Below, in pieces: positions 34,605 to 44,385 of a stretch of DNA of 64,000 nt (within the stretch, counting starts at the first letter, position 1; each line of letters opens with the position of its first letter). This DNA comes from Hominimerdicola alba (GTDB taxonomy: Bacteria; Bacillota; Clostridia; Oscillospirales; Ruminococcaceae). The stretch covers positions 1 through 64,000 of the forward strand of contig NZ_FOKQ01000016.1 in NCBI RefSeq assembly GCF_900112155.1. Direction: 5' to 3'. A program made the position numbers and the translations under genes. The notes below the pieces were generated by a model. The model did no database searches. It saw only the letters and a list, made by a program, of their open reading frames with translations, and was not told where the DNA came from.

Positions 34605-36965
34605 ATGTTTTTCAGAATTTTAAAAAAAGACCTGAAACGAAAAAAGACGATGAATATCATACTGCTGCTGTTCATCATACTCTGTTCGATGTTTGCGGCG
34701 GCGAGCGTGAACAACATCATCGCGGTAACAGGCGGTATCGACCATTATTTTGATATGGCAAACGTGCCTGATATCAGTGTTACGCTGAGCAAGAAAAATG
34801 ATGAGTTTGAAAAGGAACTGAATGAGCTTTCCTCGATAAAGGAGATAAAGACCGAGAAATATTTTGAGATCACAAGCTCAAAGTCATTTATACACAACGG
34901 CGTAAGGCTCACAAATTTCATCAATCCAGCAAACCTGTTAGCCGATACCGAAATGGCGCTGAACTATTTCGATAAAGACAACAACATCATCGAAAGTGTT
35001 GAAAAGGGCACATTCTATGCTACTATCCCCTTCACTGACGACACTGATATCAAGGACGGCGATGATGTTACCGTAAGGCTTGACGGAAAAGAGCTTACCC
35101 TAAAGTATATGGGCTATTTCAAGGGAGCATTATTCTCCACAGACCCCTCTGCAGGCCCGATGCTTCTTGTCAATCCTGCGGATTATTCCACACTGGAAGA
35201 GTACGGCGCTTCGCAAAGTTTGCTCGGTGATGGAAAGAGGCTGTATATAAATACAAGCGATACAGATGCCATAGAGGAACTTGCAGATCAGTATGACAGC
35301 GTATATGCTTCAACAAGAGAGCAACACAGGAGCCTTTATCTTTATGATATGCTGACGGCTTATATCATGATGGCTATAAGCATAGTGCTGATGATAACCG
35401 CATTCGTTGTGCTGAGGTTTACAATAGGCTTTACCATAGCTGAGGAATTCCGTGAGATAGGTGTTATGAAAGCTGTGGGTATACAGAGCGGCAGCATACG
35501 CGGTATGTATATCATAAAATATCTTGCCATATCCGTTGCAGGTGCGCTAATAGGATTTATCTGTTCGATGCCCCTGCAGGATATGATGATGAAAACAGTA
35601 TCCAAAAACATGGTGCTTGGCAGTGAAAACGGCTCGGTAATGGGAGCTGTGAGCTGTGTGGGCGTTGTGACTGTGATACTTATATTCTGCTATATTTGTA
35701 CACGCAGGGTGAAGAAGCTTTCACCTATTGACGCTGTGCGCAACGGTCAGACAGGTGAGCGATTCGGCAGAAGAAGCATGATACATCTTGGCAGTTCAAA
35801 GCTGCCCTCAACAGGCTTTATGGCACTCAACGATGTTATGAGTGCGCCTAAGAGGTTCGGGCTGATAACACTGATATTTGCACTTTGTATGCTGATAGTT
35901 ACGCTGATGTCAAACTTTGCACTGACCCTCAAAAGCGAGAAGATACTGTGGGCATTTACTATCCCCGAAAGTGAAGCGCACATAATGGACGCTGAGATGA
36001 TCGGAAAAATGTTCGGCGATGATAAAGATGCCTGCAATAAACTGATCTCAGACGTAAGCGATACCCTTGAAAAGGAGGGTATACAGGGACAGGTATCTGT
36101 ATCTCTCGGAAAGAACTGCAAGTCATATTACAATGACAAGACCGCTGATTTAACATACTGGGTGAACAAGGGTGAAAATATCAGCAAGCCCCGCATAGAT
36201 GAGGGCTGTGCGCCAGGCAAATCAGATGAGATAGCGCTGACAGGCTATGCCATGGATGATCTGGGTGCGGGTATCGGCGACCGCATAAAAGCCGATTTCG
36301 ACGGCGAAGAAAAAGAATTTCTCGTAACGGGAAAGTTCTCCACATTTATGGGCAGCGGTCACACGGCGCTGTTATATAATGATGTAGAGTTTGCTTCTCC
36401 CAACAGTTCCAGCGGAATACAGATACATTTTGACGGTTCACCCGACAAGGAGACCATCAATAAAAATATCGACAAGCTGAGAGAGGTATTTGATACCGAC
36501 AAGATATACAACACATCGGACATGATAAAACAAATGACAGGTATATCGGATACTCTCAACACCATCAAGAAAATGATGATGATACTTACTGCCATAGTTA
36601 CAGCCATGATAGTTGTGCTTATGGAGAGAAGCTTTATCTCAAAGGAAAAGAGCGAGATAGCACTGATGAAAGCGGTTGGCGTATCAAGCAGGAGCATAAT
36701 CGCACAGCACACGCTGAGATTCGTTATGGTCTCGGTGATCGCCTGCATAGTATCTCTGGCGGTACTTATGCCAATAAGCAATATCATAATGGATTTTGTA
36801 TGCTCAATGATCGGTGATATCTCGGGTATGAAATGCGATATCGACCCCATAGAGATATTCGTCATCTGCCCCATAATGCTTATACTTGTAACGACTATCG
36901 GTGCTATGCTGACTGCACTTTACACAAGAACTATCAGGGCGAGTGACACAGCTTCCATCGAATAA
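34605..36965 (+). CDS. FtsX-type ABC transporter permease
   Basis: 786 residues. An N-terminal membrane helix (about 17-40) is followed by a large outside domain (about 45-240), then a helix cluster (about 245-365) with the FtsX motif EFREIGVMKAVGIQSGSIRGMY, another helix near 415-435, a second outside domain (about 440-650), and a last helix cluster with the second FtsX motif EIALMKAVGVSSRSIIAQHTLR. This is the double-FtsX layout of MacB/LolC-like exporters and antibiotic-peptide transporters. AAAGGGG precedes the start. Forms an exporter with the ATPase 15 bases downstream; the two-component system after it suggests response to a cell-envelope stress. Confidence 0.88.
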   Translation: MFFRILKKDLKRKKTMNIILLLFIILCSMFAAASVNNIIAVTGGIDHYFDMANVPDISVTLSKKNDEFEKELNELSSIKEIKTEKYFEITSSKSFIHNGVRLTNFINPANLLADTEMALNYFDKDNNIIESVEKGTFYATIPFTDDTDIKDGDDVTVRLDGKELTLKYMGYFKGALFSTDPSAGPMLLVNPADYSTLEEYGASQSLLGDGKRLYINTSDTDAIEELADQYDSVYASTREQHRSLYLYDMLTAYIMMAISIVLMITAFVVLRFTIGFTIAEEFREIGVMKAVGIQSGSIRGMYIIKYLAISVAGALIGFICSMPLQDMMMKTVSKNMVLGSENGSVMGAVSCVGVVTVILIFCYICTRRVKKLSPIDAVRNGQTGERFGRRSMIHLGSSKLPSTGFMALNDVMSAPKRFGLITLIFALCMLIVTLMSNFALTLKSEKILWAFTIPESEAHIMDAEMIGKMFGDDKDACNKLISDVSDTLEKEGIQGQVSVSLGKNCKSYYNDKTADLTYWVNKGENISKPRIDEGCAPGKSDEIALTGYAMDDLGAGIGDRIKADFDGEEKEFLVTGKFSTFMGSGHTALLYNDVEFASPNSSSGIQIHFDGSPDKETINKNIDKLREVFDTDKIYNTSDMIKQMTGISDTLNTIKKMMMILTAIVTAMIVVLMERSFISKEKSEIALMKAVGVSSRSIIAQHTLRFVMVSVIACIVSLAVLMPISNIIMDFVCSMIGDISGMKCDIDPIEIFVICPIMLILVTTIGAMLTALYTRTIRASDTASIE

Positions 36966-36979
36966 GGGAGGAAACCTAA

Positions 36980-37750
36980 ATGAAAACTGTTTTGCAGGCG
37001 AAAGGTCTTTGCAAGACTTACATAGTGAACAAGCGACAGAACAATGTACTGAAAAATATCGACCTCACCATTGAAGAGGGGGAGATGGTGGCAGTGATGG
37101 GTCCGTCGGGCTCGGGTAAAAGCACACTGCTTTACTGCCTTTCGGGTATGGACAGAGTAACTGCGGGCAAGGTGGATTTCTGCGGAAAAGAGATAACGGA
37201 GCTGAACGAAAAAGAACTGGCTTCCCTGAGACTTGATGAGATGGGATTCATATTTCAGCAGATGTACATGATGAAAAATCTTTCGGTGCTGGATAATATA
37301 ATCCTGCCTGCGGTAAAGTCAAAGAAGAACAGCGAGAGCCGCAAGCAGACCGAGGAAAGAGGACGTGCCCTGATGCGCAAGCTGGGCATAGATGATATCG
37401 GTAACAACGATATCAACGAGGTATCGGGCGGACAATTGCAGAGAGCCTGCATTTGCAGGAGCATGATAAATTCTCCGAAAATGATATTTGCTGACGAACC
37501 CACAGGCGCTCTCAACCGCGCGACATCGGACGAAGTTATGGACGAGCTGACCAAGCTCAACAGCGAGGGCACCACAGTTATGTGCGTCACCCATGACCCG
37601 AAAGTTGCCGCAAAGTGCAGCAGAGTCCTCTACATAGTGGACGGCGGTATCGTGGGCGAAAAAATGCTCGGCAAGCTGGGCGAAAGCAAGGAAACTCTGC
37701 GGGACAGAGAAAGAGACCTGAACAACTGGCTGATGGAACAAGGCTGGTAA
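36980..37750 (+). CDS. ABC transporter ATP-binding protein (LolD/MacB type)
   Basis: 256 residues. Walker A GPSGSGKST, Q-loop FIFQQMYMMKNLSVLDNI, signature VSGGQLQRACICRSM, Walker B MIFADEPTGALN, H-loop CVTHDPKVAAKC. The DEPTGAL(N/D) form is typical of FtsX-type exporters. RBS GGGAGG. Pairs with the permease 15 bases upstream. Confidence 0.93.
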   Translation: MKTVLQAKGLCKTYIVNKRQNNVLKNIDLTIEEGEMVAVMGPSGSGKSTLLYCLSGMDRVTAGKVDFCGKEITELNEKELASLRLDEMGFIFQQMYMMKNLSVLDNIILPAVKSKKNSESRKQTEERGRALMRKLGIDDIGNNDINEVSGGQLQRACICRSMINSPKMIFADEPTGALNRATSDEVMDELTKLNSEGTTVMCVTHDPKVAAKCSRVLYIVDGGIVGEKMLGKLGESKETLRDRERDLNNWLMEQGW

Positions 37751-37812
37751 AAAAATCCCCCGCCGACTGTTGCCGGGAACGTTAGTTTATCCTAAGGAGT
37801 GTGGGACTTACT

Positions 37813-38047
37813 GGGGAAAACCTTTCTGAAGAAAGGTTATTCCCCAGACCCCTTTCCAAAGACTTCTATTTCTTTTTGGCAGGGGGCAGCTATTTCTATA
37901 AAGCGAAGTTAGTGACCGTACAAAGTGAACTATATAAAGATATCTGCCCCCTGCCAAAAAGAGTTAAAAGTTTTCGGGGATGGAGTCAACATCAGCAAAG
38001 CTGATGTTTGAAGAGGACCCTTTTTCAAAAGGGTCTTCCTCAATAAA
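37813..38047. repeat. Multi-hairpin non-coding segment between the exporter and two-component genes
   Basis: Three strong inverted repeats in a row. CTGGGGAA...AACCTTTCT with its complement (37813-37850); CTTTTTGGCAGGGGGCAG (37872-37889) with its perfect complement at 37944-37961, about 54 bases apart; and GAGGACCCTTTT with AAAAGGGTCTTCCTC (38014-38040). The last resembles the terminator at 40593. It could end the exporter message or be a repetitive element. Confidence 0.6.
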
Positions 38048-38123
38048 ACCCGCAGTCCCTAGGATAAGCCGACGTTTTCGGCAATGGACGGCGCGGGGGA
38101 TATTATGCTTTAGGGGTGGTATT

Positions 38124-38786
38124 ATGACTGATATACTTATAGTTGAAGATGACAGGGAGTTATCCTCACTTTTGACGGATTTTCTGCGGGCTGAGGGATA
38201 TACTGTATCGGCGGTGGACAGCGGTGACAGGGCTATACAGCTGTTTGAGAGGTATGGTGCGAAGCTTGTGGTGCTGGACATAAATCTGCCTGATGTGAAT
38301 GGGTTTGCGGTATGTTCAAAACTTCGGGAACAGGCTGACACGCCGATACTGATAGTCAGCTGCCGCACGGACAAGGACGACAAGCTTATCGGCTTTGACC
38401 TTGGGGCGGACGATTATATCGAGAAGCCTTACGACATCGATATACTGCTGGCGAAGATAAAGGGCATATTCAAGCGGAGATATCAGGTGGATATACTCTG
38501 TGCGGACGGTGTCACCCTGAACCTTGCTGACCGCACTGCGGAGATAGACGGCGAAAAGACCGAGCTCACGGTGAAAGAATTCGACCTGCTGACACTGCTG
38601 GTGCAGAACAAGGACAAGGTCATGAAAAAGGAGTACCTCTTCAACAGCGTGTGGGGCAGTGACAGCGATTCCGAGATGCAGACCCTCCATGTGCATATCA
38701 ACCGCCTGCGGCAGAAGCTGGGTGACGACCCTAAAAATGCAAAGCGCCTGCTGACGGTGTGGGGCGTGGGGTATAAGTTCGTATGA
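38124..38786 (+). CDS. OmpR-family response regulator
   Basis: 220 residues from ATG 38124 (AGGGGTGG upstream; the open frame from 37980 runs through repeat DNA and is not used). The receiver domain (about 1-115) has the acidic pair ED9-D10, phospho-acceptor Asp in VVLDINLPD near residue 52 and the conserved Lys in EKPYD. The winged-helix DNA-binding domain follows (about 128-220: LTVKEFDLLTLLVQNKDKVM, VHINRLRQKLG, VWGVGYKFV). It overlaps the kinase gene by 4 bases. Confidence 0.94.
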   Translation: MTDILIVEDDRELSSLLTDFLRAEGYTVSAVDSGDRAIQLFERYGAKLVVLDINLPDVNGFAVCSKLREQADTPILIVSCRTDKDDKLIGFDLGADDYIEKPYDIDILLAKIKGIFKRRYQVDILCADGVTLNLADRTAEIDGEKTELTVKEFDLLTLLVQNKDKVMKKEYLFNSVWGSDSDSEMQTLHVHINRLRQKLGDDPKNAKRLLTVWGVGYKFV

Positions 38787-40000
38787 GTACCTTCAAGAAA
38801 CTCATAATTGCTGTAACTGCGCTGTTCATATTACTCACGGTGATCTTGAATATGGCGCTGATAAGGCAGGCTGATTCTCCCACAGGTATTTACCGCGTGG
38901 AAGCGAAACGGCTGGCGGATGATATCGAGGAAAGGGGCAGTTATGACCTCAGCGATTACCCTCACCTTACGGGAGTTTTCACCGAAGATGACGGCGACCT
39001 TTATATTTCGGACGAGCAGTATGTAATCATCGAGGCGGCTGGCAGGCTTTATCGCGTGGAATATAATACCTCAGACTACAGATCATGGCTGCTGCTGATA
39101 AACGGCGCACTGGCTGTGGTACTGTTGATGCTGTTCATACTTTTTAGGTATATCCGCAGGAATATCATCCTGCCTTTCGGTCGGCTGAACGATGTTCCGC
39201 AGGAGTTGGCGAGGGGAAATCTCGCGGTGCCGATACCCGAGGAGAAAAGCAGATTTTTCGGAAAATTTACCTGGGGCGTGAATATGCTGAGGGAAAGCAT
39301 CGAGGAAAACCGAACCAAGGAGATATCCATGCAGAGGGATAAAAAGCTACTGCTTCTGTCACTTTCCCACGATATCAAAACTCCCCTTTCTGCCATAAAG
39401 CTGAACGCCAAGGCGCTGGCGAAAGGTCTTTACAAGGACGAACAGAAACAGCGTGAAGCGGCTGAAAGCATCAACGCCCGCGCCGATGAGATAGAAGGAT
39501 TCGTCAGCAGGATAACCAAAGCTTCAAGTGAGGATTTCATGGATTTCGAGGTACATATGGGTGAGGAATTCCTCAGCGTGATACTTTCTCGCATAAACGA
39601 AAGATATGCACCTCAGCTGAATATCAGCAGTACGGAATTCGTGATAGACGATTACGATGATTGTATCCTCAGCTGTGACGGCGACAGGCTGGCGGAATGT
39701 TTGCAGAACCTCATCGAGAATGCCATAAAATACGGTGACGGCAGGCTTATCGAGATATGCTTTGATACCATGGACGGCTGTAAACTCATCACGGTGAAGA
39801 ACACAGGCTGTACCCTTGAAGCAAAGGAACTTCCCCAGATATTTGAAAGCTTCCACCGCGGCAGCAATGCCGAAAAAGCCAAGGGCAGCGGACTGGGACT
39901 TTTCATCTGCCGCAAGCTGATGGCGCTTATGGGCGGCGAGGTATATGCGGATATCAAGGACGAATGCTTCCTTGTAACGCTGGTGGTCAGGCTTGCATAA
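38783..40000 (+). CDS. Sensor histidine kinase
   Basis: 405 residues. Two membrane helices (about 7-27 and 103-123) flank an outside domain of about 75 residues; a HAMP-like linker follows. H-box LLSLSHDIKTPLSAI with His196, N-box LQNLIENAIKYGDG, and G-box KGSGLGLFICRKLM. ATG overlaps the regulator stop (ATGA). Likely senses the compound exported or the envelope damage relieved by the upstream ABC transporter, by analogy with Bce-type modules; this is inference from gene order. Confidence 0.93.
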   Translation: MSTFKKLIIAVTALFILLTVILNMALIRQADSPTGIYRVEAKRLADDIEERGSYDLSDYPHLTGVFTEDDGDLYISDEQYVIIEAAGRLYRVEYNTSDYRSWLLLINGALAVVLLMLFILFRYIRRNIILPFGRLNDVPQELARGNLAVPIPEEKSRFFGKFTWGVNMLRESIEENRTKEISMQRDKKLLLLSLSHDIKTPLSAIKLNAKALAKGLYKDEQKQREAAESINARADEIEGFVSRITKASSEDFMDFEVHMGEEFLSVILSRINERYAPQLNISSTEFVIDDYDDCILSCDGDRLAECLQNLIENAIKYGDGRLIEICFDTMDGCKLITVKNTGCTLEAKELPQIFESFHRGSNAEKAKGSGLGLFICRKLMALMGGEVYADIKDECFLVTLVVRLA

Positions 40001-40026
40001 AAATAATCGAGACAGGAGAAAATATC

Positions 40027-40560
40027 ATGATTGAAGATTTTGTAAAAGTAAAAGACGTAGACAAAGAGACCATAGAGAAGTACCGCGGCAAACTGCCCGA
40101 TGAATATCTGGAGATATGGCAGGAACATGGCTACTGCACATTCTATAACGGCTATCTGAAGATAATTGACCCCGAAGAATACCAGGCGCTGATTGAAAGA
40201 TCCTATTTTATGGGGAACGTTTCGATACCTATAATGGCAACAGCTTTCGGTGATATTTTAACATGGGAGAAAGACAATTATGTAGGCATCGTCAAATACA
40301 GATACGGTGACAATGATATTATAGAATCGGGCTTCAAGTACTTTATGATGGATCTTGAGTTCGGTGAACTTGATGAAGAATTTTTCACTATCGAACAATA
40401 CGATGAAGCTGTAGAAAAATACGGCGAACTTGAATATGACGAATGTTTCGGGTATGTTCCTCTACTTGCACTGGGCGGAAATGAATCTGTAAACAACCTG
40501 AAAAAAGTGAAGATGAAAGAACATATAGCACTCATCTATAACATGGTCGGTGAGATATAA
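40027..40560 (+). CDS. GAD-like / DUF1851 (Tdi1-type immunity-like) protein
   Basis: 177 residues from ATG 40027 (CAGGAGA upstream). The N-terminal LPDEYLEIWQEHGYCTFYNGYLKIIDPEEY, middle ATAFGDILTWE and later LGGNESVNNLKKVKMKEHIALI match the GAD-like plus DUF1851 layout known from type VI toxin immunity proteins such as Tdi1. Not near a toxin gene; it follows the kinase by 26 bases. Function as an immunity protein is not shown. Confidence 0.7.
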   Translation: MIEDFVKVKDVDKETIEKYRGKLPDEYLEIWQEHGYCTFYNGYLKIIDPEEYQALIERSYFMGNVSIPIMATAFGDILTWEKDNYVGIVKYRYGDNDIIESGFKYFMMDLEFGELDEEFFTIEQYDEAVEKYGELEYDECFGYVPLLALGGNESVNNLKKVKMKEHIALIYNMVGEI

Positions 40561-40592
40561 GATATCTGCCGATGTCAACAAGAAAAAATTCT

Positions 40593-40630
40593 GAGGGAGA
40601 TCCTTGTCAAAAGGGTCTCCCTCGATTTTA
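40593..40630 (+). terminator. Terminator after the Tdi1-like gene
   Basis: GAGGGAGATCC/GGGTCTCCCTC stem followed by GATTTTA. Confidence 0.75.
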
Positions 40631-40643
40631 CATATAGTTTGTA

Positions 40644-42134
40644 TCAGTGGAAAGATAATACCTTGTCGTAGTCGTAACCGCGGTCCGGAGTAAAGGTGCG
40701 TGGTGTGAGTTCAAAGTATACCACGCCGTTTCTTTTGGCAGTCAGGGAGATATCTGCACTTCCCTGTTCTGTGCTTATCACATCACTGCCGAAAAGGGGC
40801 TTTGCGGAAGCACGCAGAAGCTCGGTCTGAGCCTTTGTGAGATATGCGGGTTCGCCCATATCGTGCCAGAGTTTAAGGGGATTGCAGGTATCCTCGTCAA
40901 CTGTCTTGGTGATGAGGGTATATTCGCCCTCGGCAGGAAATGTGAATGTGCGGGTGAAATCATCGGTGTCGATATTCCACAAAATGCCTGCAAAGCCTTT
41001 GTCAGACTTGACGATGACTGCGGTATCATCGCGGAATATGCAGTCGGTACCGAAGTCTTTCAGCTGTTTGAAAAACGCAAAGGTGTAGAAAGTGGGCTTG
41101 GGTATGCAGCCGTTTGCCACCAGACCGAATCCGCCGTGGAAAGGTGTGAAAGGCACTCCCTGCTCTTCAAAAACATCGCCGAATGTCCAGTAGGAATAGG
41201 AAGTGTTCATATCACCCAGATGGGAAAGCTGACCTGCAAGGTACGCCGCATTCAGGTTTGTATCGTGTATAACGCCCTTGGGAGTATATGAAGTGCTGAA
41301 CTCGGTTATGTGTATGGGCAGACCCTTGAATTCATCAAAACTTTCAACGATATCCCGGGTGGTCTGCAGGTTGGCAAGCCTTGCCACAGGTTCTTCAAGC
41401 TTTGAATAATCATAGTGACCTATGCGCTCGGGGAATTCAACGGTGTAGTGGTGGCGGGTGACGGAATCTGGTTTGATGCCGTTATCGCGGCAGAATTCCA
41501 GGAACTTTCTTATCCATTCCTCGTCATTTACGCCGCATATAGCAGGTCCGCCCACCTGAAAACGCTCGTCATAAGCCTTGATGGCGGTGAAAGTCTCCTT
41601 GAAGAGTCTGAAATACTCTTCCATATCAGCCTTGTACCAGAATCCCGGGAGATTAGGCTCGTTCCAGACTTCGATATTCCAGCCCAGAACTTCCTCGCCG
41701 TAGCGGCCGCGGAGATGTTTCAGCAGTGCGATGACCATATCTGTCCACTGCTTGTAATCCTTGGGCGGAGTGGTGTTGCCTTTCCAGTAAAAGACAGTCT
41801 GGGTGCCGCTCGCCAATTTTTCGGGCATGAATCCAAGCTCCAGAAACGGACGTATGCCCAGTTCGATATAGCTGTCAAAAATGCGGTCGATGTAGGTGTA
41901 GTTGTATTCCACCTTAGTTTCGCCGTCTTCCTCGTACTCCTGATATATCGCCACATCATCGCAGAACAGGCCGTGTCCGCGGATATTTTTAAAGCCTATC
42001 TCACGCTGAACGAGTTTCAGCTGTTCAAGATATTCAGCTGTAAGCGCAAGACCAAGTCTGCCTGTGCCTACGCAGTAATCAACGTTATTATTGAAAGGTA
42101 CGCTGTTATTAGTATCAATAACTGTTTTTGCCAT
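40644..42134 (-). CDS. GH39 beta-xylosidase-like enzyme
   Basis: 496 residues from ATG 42134 (AAGGAGG upstream). No signal peptide, so cytoplasmic. GH39 barrel with acid/base Glu159 in EVWNEPNLPGFW and nucleophile Glu278 in HITEFSTSY, then a beta-sandwich C-terminal domain. GH39 enzymes of this type remove xylose from xylo-oligosaccharides. It is the last gene of the importer operon, so it should act on what the transporter brings in. Confidence 0.9.
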   Translation of the reverse strand: MAKTVIDTNNSVPFNNNVDYCVGTGRLGLALTAEYLEQLKLVQREIGFKNIRGHGLFCDDVAIYQEYEEDGETKVEYNYTYIDRIFDSYIELGIRPFLELGFMPEKLASGTQTVFYWKGNTTPPKDYKQWTDMVIALLKHLRGRYGEEVLGWNIEVWNEPNLPGFWYKADMEEYFRLFKETFTAIKAYDERFQVGGPAICGVNDEEWIRKFLEFCRDNGIKPDSVTRHHYTVEFPERIGHYDYSKLEEPVARLANLQTTRDIVESFDEFKGLPIHITEFSTSYTPKGVIHDTNLNAAYLAGQLSHLGDMNTSYSYWTFGDVFEEQGVPFTPFHGGFGLVANGCIPKPTFYTFAFFKQLKDFGTDCIFRDDTAVIVKSDKGFAGILWNIDTDDFTRTFTFPAEGEYTLITKTVDEDTCNPLKLWHDMGEPAYLTKAQTELLRASAKPLFGSDVISTEQGSADISLTAKRNGVVYFELTPRTFTPDRGYDYDKVLSFH

Positions 42135-42160
42135 TGGATATTCCTCCTTATAATAAGTAA

Positions 42161-42186
42161 ACACCGCCTGCGCCCGCAGACGGTGT
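42161..42186 (-). terminator. Intercistronic hairpin between the LplC-type permease and GH39
   Basis: ACACCGTCTGC/GCAGGCGGTGT on the minus strand with a GG-C loop and no T-run. More likely an mRNA-stability element than a full terminator. Confidence 0.5.
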
Positions 42187-42201
42187 CAATAAAACTTGAT
42201 A

Positions 42202-43197
42202 TTATTCCTTTACGCCGCCGATGGTAAGACCTGCAACGAAGTATCTCTGTAAGAAAGGATACAGGATAACGATAGGAAGTGCTGTGACAACAGTAGCAGC
42301 TGCTCTTACAGAGGTAGGTGTTACTGTTGCGGAAGCGTTCTTCATGGTCTCGGCAGTCTGCTGTTTTGAGCTTGTAATAGAGTTCAGGATCTGCATAAGC
42401 TCATACTGAAGAGTTGTCAGATCTGAGTTCATTCTGTTATACAGCATAGCATCGAACCAGGAGTTCCACTGACCAACTGCGGTGAACAGTGCAACAGTGG
42501 CAACAACGGGCATACACAGGGGGAAGATTATCCTGATGAAGATAGTCAGGTGACCTGCGCCGTCCATCATAGCGGATTCAGCAAGGCTGTCAGGCAGACC
42601 ATTCATATAAGTACGCAGAACCAGCATACTGAATGCGGGTACCATGCCGGGCAGGATGTATACCATAAAGCTGTTGGTCATGCCCAGTGCCTTATAAACC
42701 AGGAATATGGGGATAAGACCGCCGGAAACGTACATTGTTACAACGTACAGCAGAGAGAGCTGCTTTTTGAACAGGAATTCCTTACGGCTGAGTATATAAG
42801 CCAGCAGTGAAGTTACCAGTGTAGCAGACAAAGTACCGATGACAGTTCTGAGTACGCTGACCTTTGCAGCGGTGAGCATATTCTGCTGTGAGAGCACGTG
42901 CTGATAGTTCTTGAGTGTAAATACTCTTGGAACCAGTGTTATGCCGCCTTTAAGGGCATCAAGTCCATCATTGAAAGATACGGCTACCATGTTCAGCAGA
43001 GGATACAAGATAACTATTGAAAAAACTAACATGAACACTGTATTGAATGCATCGAATATATTATCGCCCTTTGTACGGCGGCTGACGATGCTGTGCTTGG
43101 TTTTTGAACCTATGTCCTTTGCATCTCGCTTGGGCTTTTCTGCCTGCGTGATAGGTGCATTCGGAGTAGAAACGATCTTTTTAGTTAATTCTGCCAT
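42202..43197 (-). CDS. Carbohydrate ABC transporter permease, MalG/LplC type
   Basis: 331 residues with six membrane segments after a polar N-terminal tail of about 45 residues. The EAA loop reads DSLAESAMMDGAGHLTIFIRIIFPL. RBS AAGGAGG. Second permease of the importer; 12 bases from the first. Confidence 0.92.
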   Translation of the reverse strand: MAELTKKIVSTPNAPITQAEKPKRDAKDIGSKTKHSIVSRRTKGDNIFDAFNTVFMLVFSIVILYPLLNMVAVSFNDGLDALKGGITLVPRVFTLKNYQHVLSQQNMLTAAKVSVLRTVIGTLSATLVTSLLAYILSRKEFLFKKQLSLLYVVTMYVSGGLIPIFLVYKALGMTNSFMVYILPGMVPAFSMLVLRTYMNGLPDSLAESAMMDGAGHLTIFIRIIFPLCMPVVATVALFTAVGQWNSWFDAMLYNRMNSDLTTLQYELMQILNSITSSKQQTAETMKNASATVTPTSVRAAATVVTALPIVILYPFLQRYFVAGLTIGGVKE

Positions 43198-43209
43198 TTT
43201 GCGCCCTCC

Positions 43210-44130
43210 TTAATACAGACTTTCTTCGCCCATTGCCTTAGCCGATGTATTGGCTATGAAGACGAGTATGATACTTACAAGGCTCTTGAATATACCTGCT
43301 GCAACACCGATTGAGTAGTTGCCCTTACCGATACCGTAGTTCAGTACGTAGATATCGATAGTTTGTGCAACAGACTTTACAAGGTCATTACCCAGCAGAT
43401 ACTGGAGCTCGAAACCAACGTTAAGTACGTTGCCGACATTCATTATCAGAAGGATAAGAATGGTAGGCTTCAGACCGGGGAGAGTGATGTGCCAGATGCG
43501 TCTCATTCTGCCTGCGCCGTCTATTGAAGCGGCTTCATAAAGGTCTGGGTTGATAGATGTTATAGCTGCCAGATAGATGATGGAATCCCATCCTGTTTCC
43601 TTCCATCTGTTTGCAAAGCCAACTATCCACCAGAAGTATTTCGGTTCAGCCAGCCATTGTATAGGTTTATCGACAACACCGATACCCATGAGCAGCTTGT
43701 TTAAAGTGCCGTTCTCCATGGAGAGGACATCGAATACGATACCTGTCAGGATTATCATGGAGAGGAAGTGAGGCAGATATGAAACAGTCTGCACGAACTT
43801 TTTGCCCATATTGAATCTGAACTCACTGAGGAGTATAGCGAATATGATAGGACAGATAGTACCGAGTACAAGGTTGATAACACCCATCATAAGTGTATTT
43901 CTTACGCAGAGCATGAAATCCTTGTTTCTGAAAAGGAACTTGAAATTATCCAGGCCTACGAACTGTGATTTCGTAAAACCCAGATTGGGCTTATATTTCT
44001 GGAATGCCATGATCCAGCCGAAAAGCGGTACATAGCAGAATATCAGAACATAGACAACAAAAGGTATGGACAGCAGCAGCAGAGCTTTCTGGTTTTTCAG
44101 CTTTTTACCGAAGTCCGGGTCTTTGAACAT
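43210..44130 (-). CDS. Carbohydrate ABC transporter permease, MalF/LplB type
   Basis: 306 residues from ATG 44130, chosen for GGAGGTG 7 bases upstream; the open frame extends to 44241 without an RBS and the shorter length fits the LplB family. Six membrane helices; EAA loop DLYEAASIDGAGRMRRIWHITLPG. No ATPase gene is adjacent, as usual for this family, which borrows an MsmK-like subunit from elsewhere. Confidence 0.92.
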   Translation of the reverse strand: MFKDPDFGKKLKNQKALLLLSIPFVVYVLIFCYVPLFGWIMAFQKYKPNLGFTKSQFVGLDNFKFLFRNKDFMLCVRNTLMMGVINLVLGTICPIIFAILLSEFRFNMGKKFVQTVSYLPHFLSMIILTGIVFDVLSMENGTLNKLLMGIGVVDKPIQWLAEPKYFWWIVGFANRWKETGWDSIIYLAAITSINPDLYEAASIDGAGRMRRIWHITLPGLKPTILILLIMNVGNVLNVGFELQYLLGNDLVKSVAQTIDIYVLNYGIGKGNYSIGVAAGIFKSLVSIILVFIANTSAKAMGEESLY

Positions 44131-44306
44131 TTTTGCGCACCTCCGAGATGTGTACATCCCCTGCGCCCCGCCCTCGGGCTCAGGCTGCAAGAGGTTAGAA
44201 AAAGTGTCCGAACTGCGAACCCCTTTTCTAACCTCTGACATCGTAAAACAGATATCAGGGGATAAATATTTAATTGCTTATCATTATATTTACGAAAATA
44301 TCCCGC

Positions 44307-44333
44307 ACAAGTCCCCGACTAGCGGGGACTTGT
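44307..44333 (-). terminator. Strong intercistronic hairpin after the solute-binding protein gene
   Basis: Perfect stem ACAAGTCCCCG/CGGGGACTTGT. Its place between the binding-protein and permease genes suggests partial termination or mRNA protection, giving more binding protein than permease. Confidence 0.65.
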
Positions 44334-44385
44334 TGCAGTATATATATTTCGTGAAAAAGATCAGTCATCGACCGTCAGGAGATAA

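Noticed and set aside
34605-40000. Assignment of the exporter as a canonical BceAB bacitracin module
   Set aside because: The permease has two FtsX domains and two large outside domains, unlike ten-helix BceB, and the kinase outside loop is about 75 residues, longer than in BceS-type sensors.
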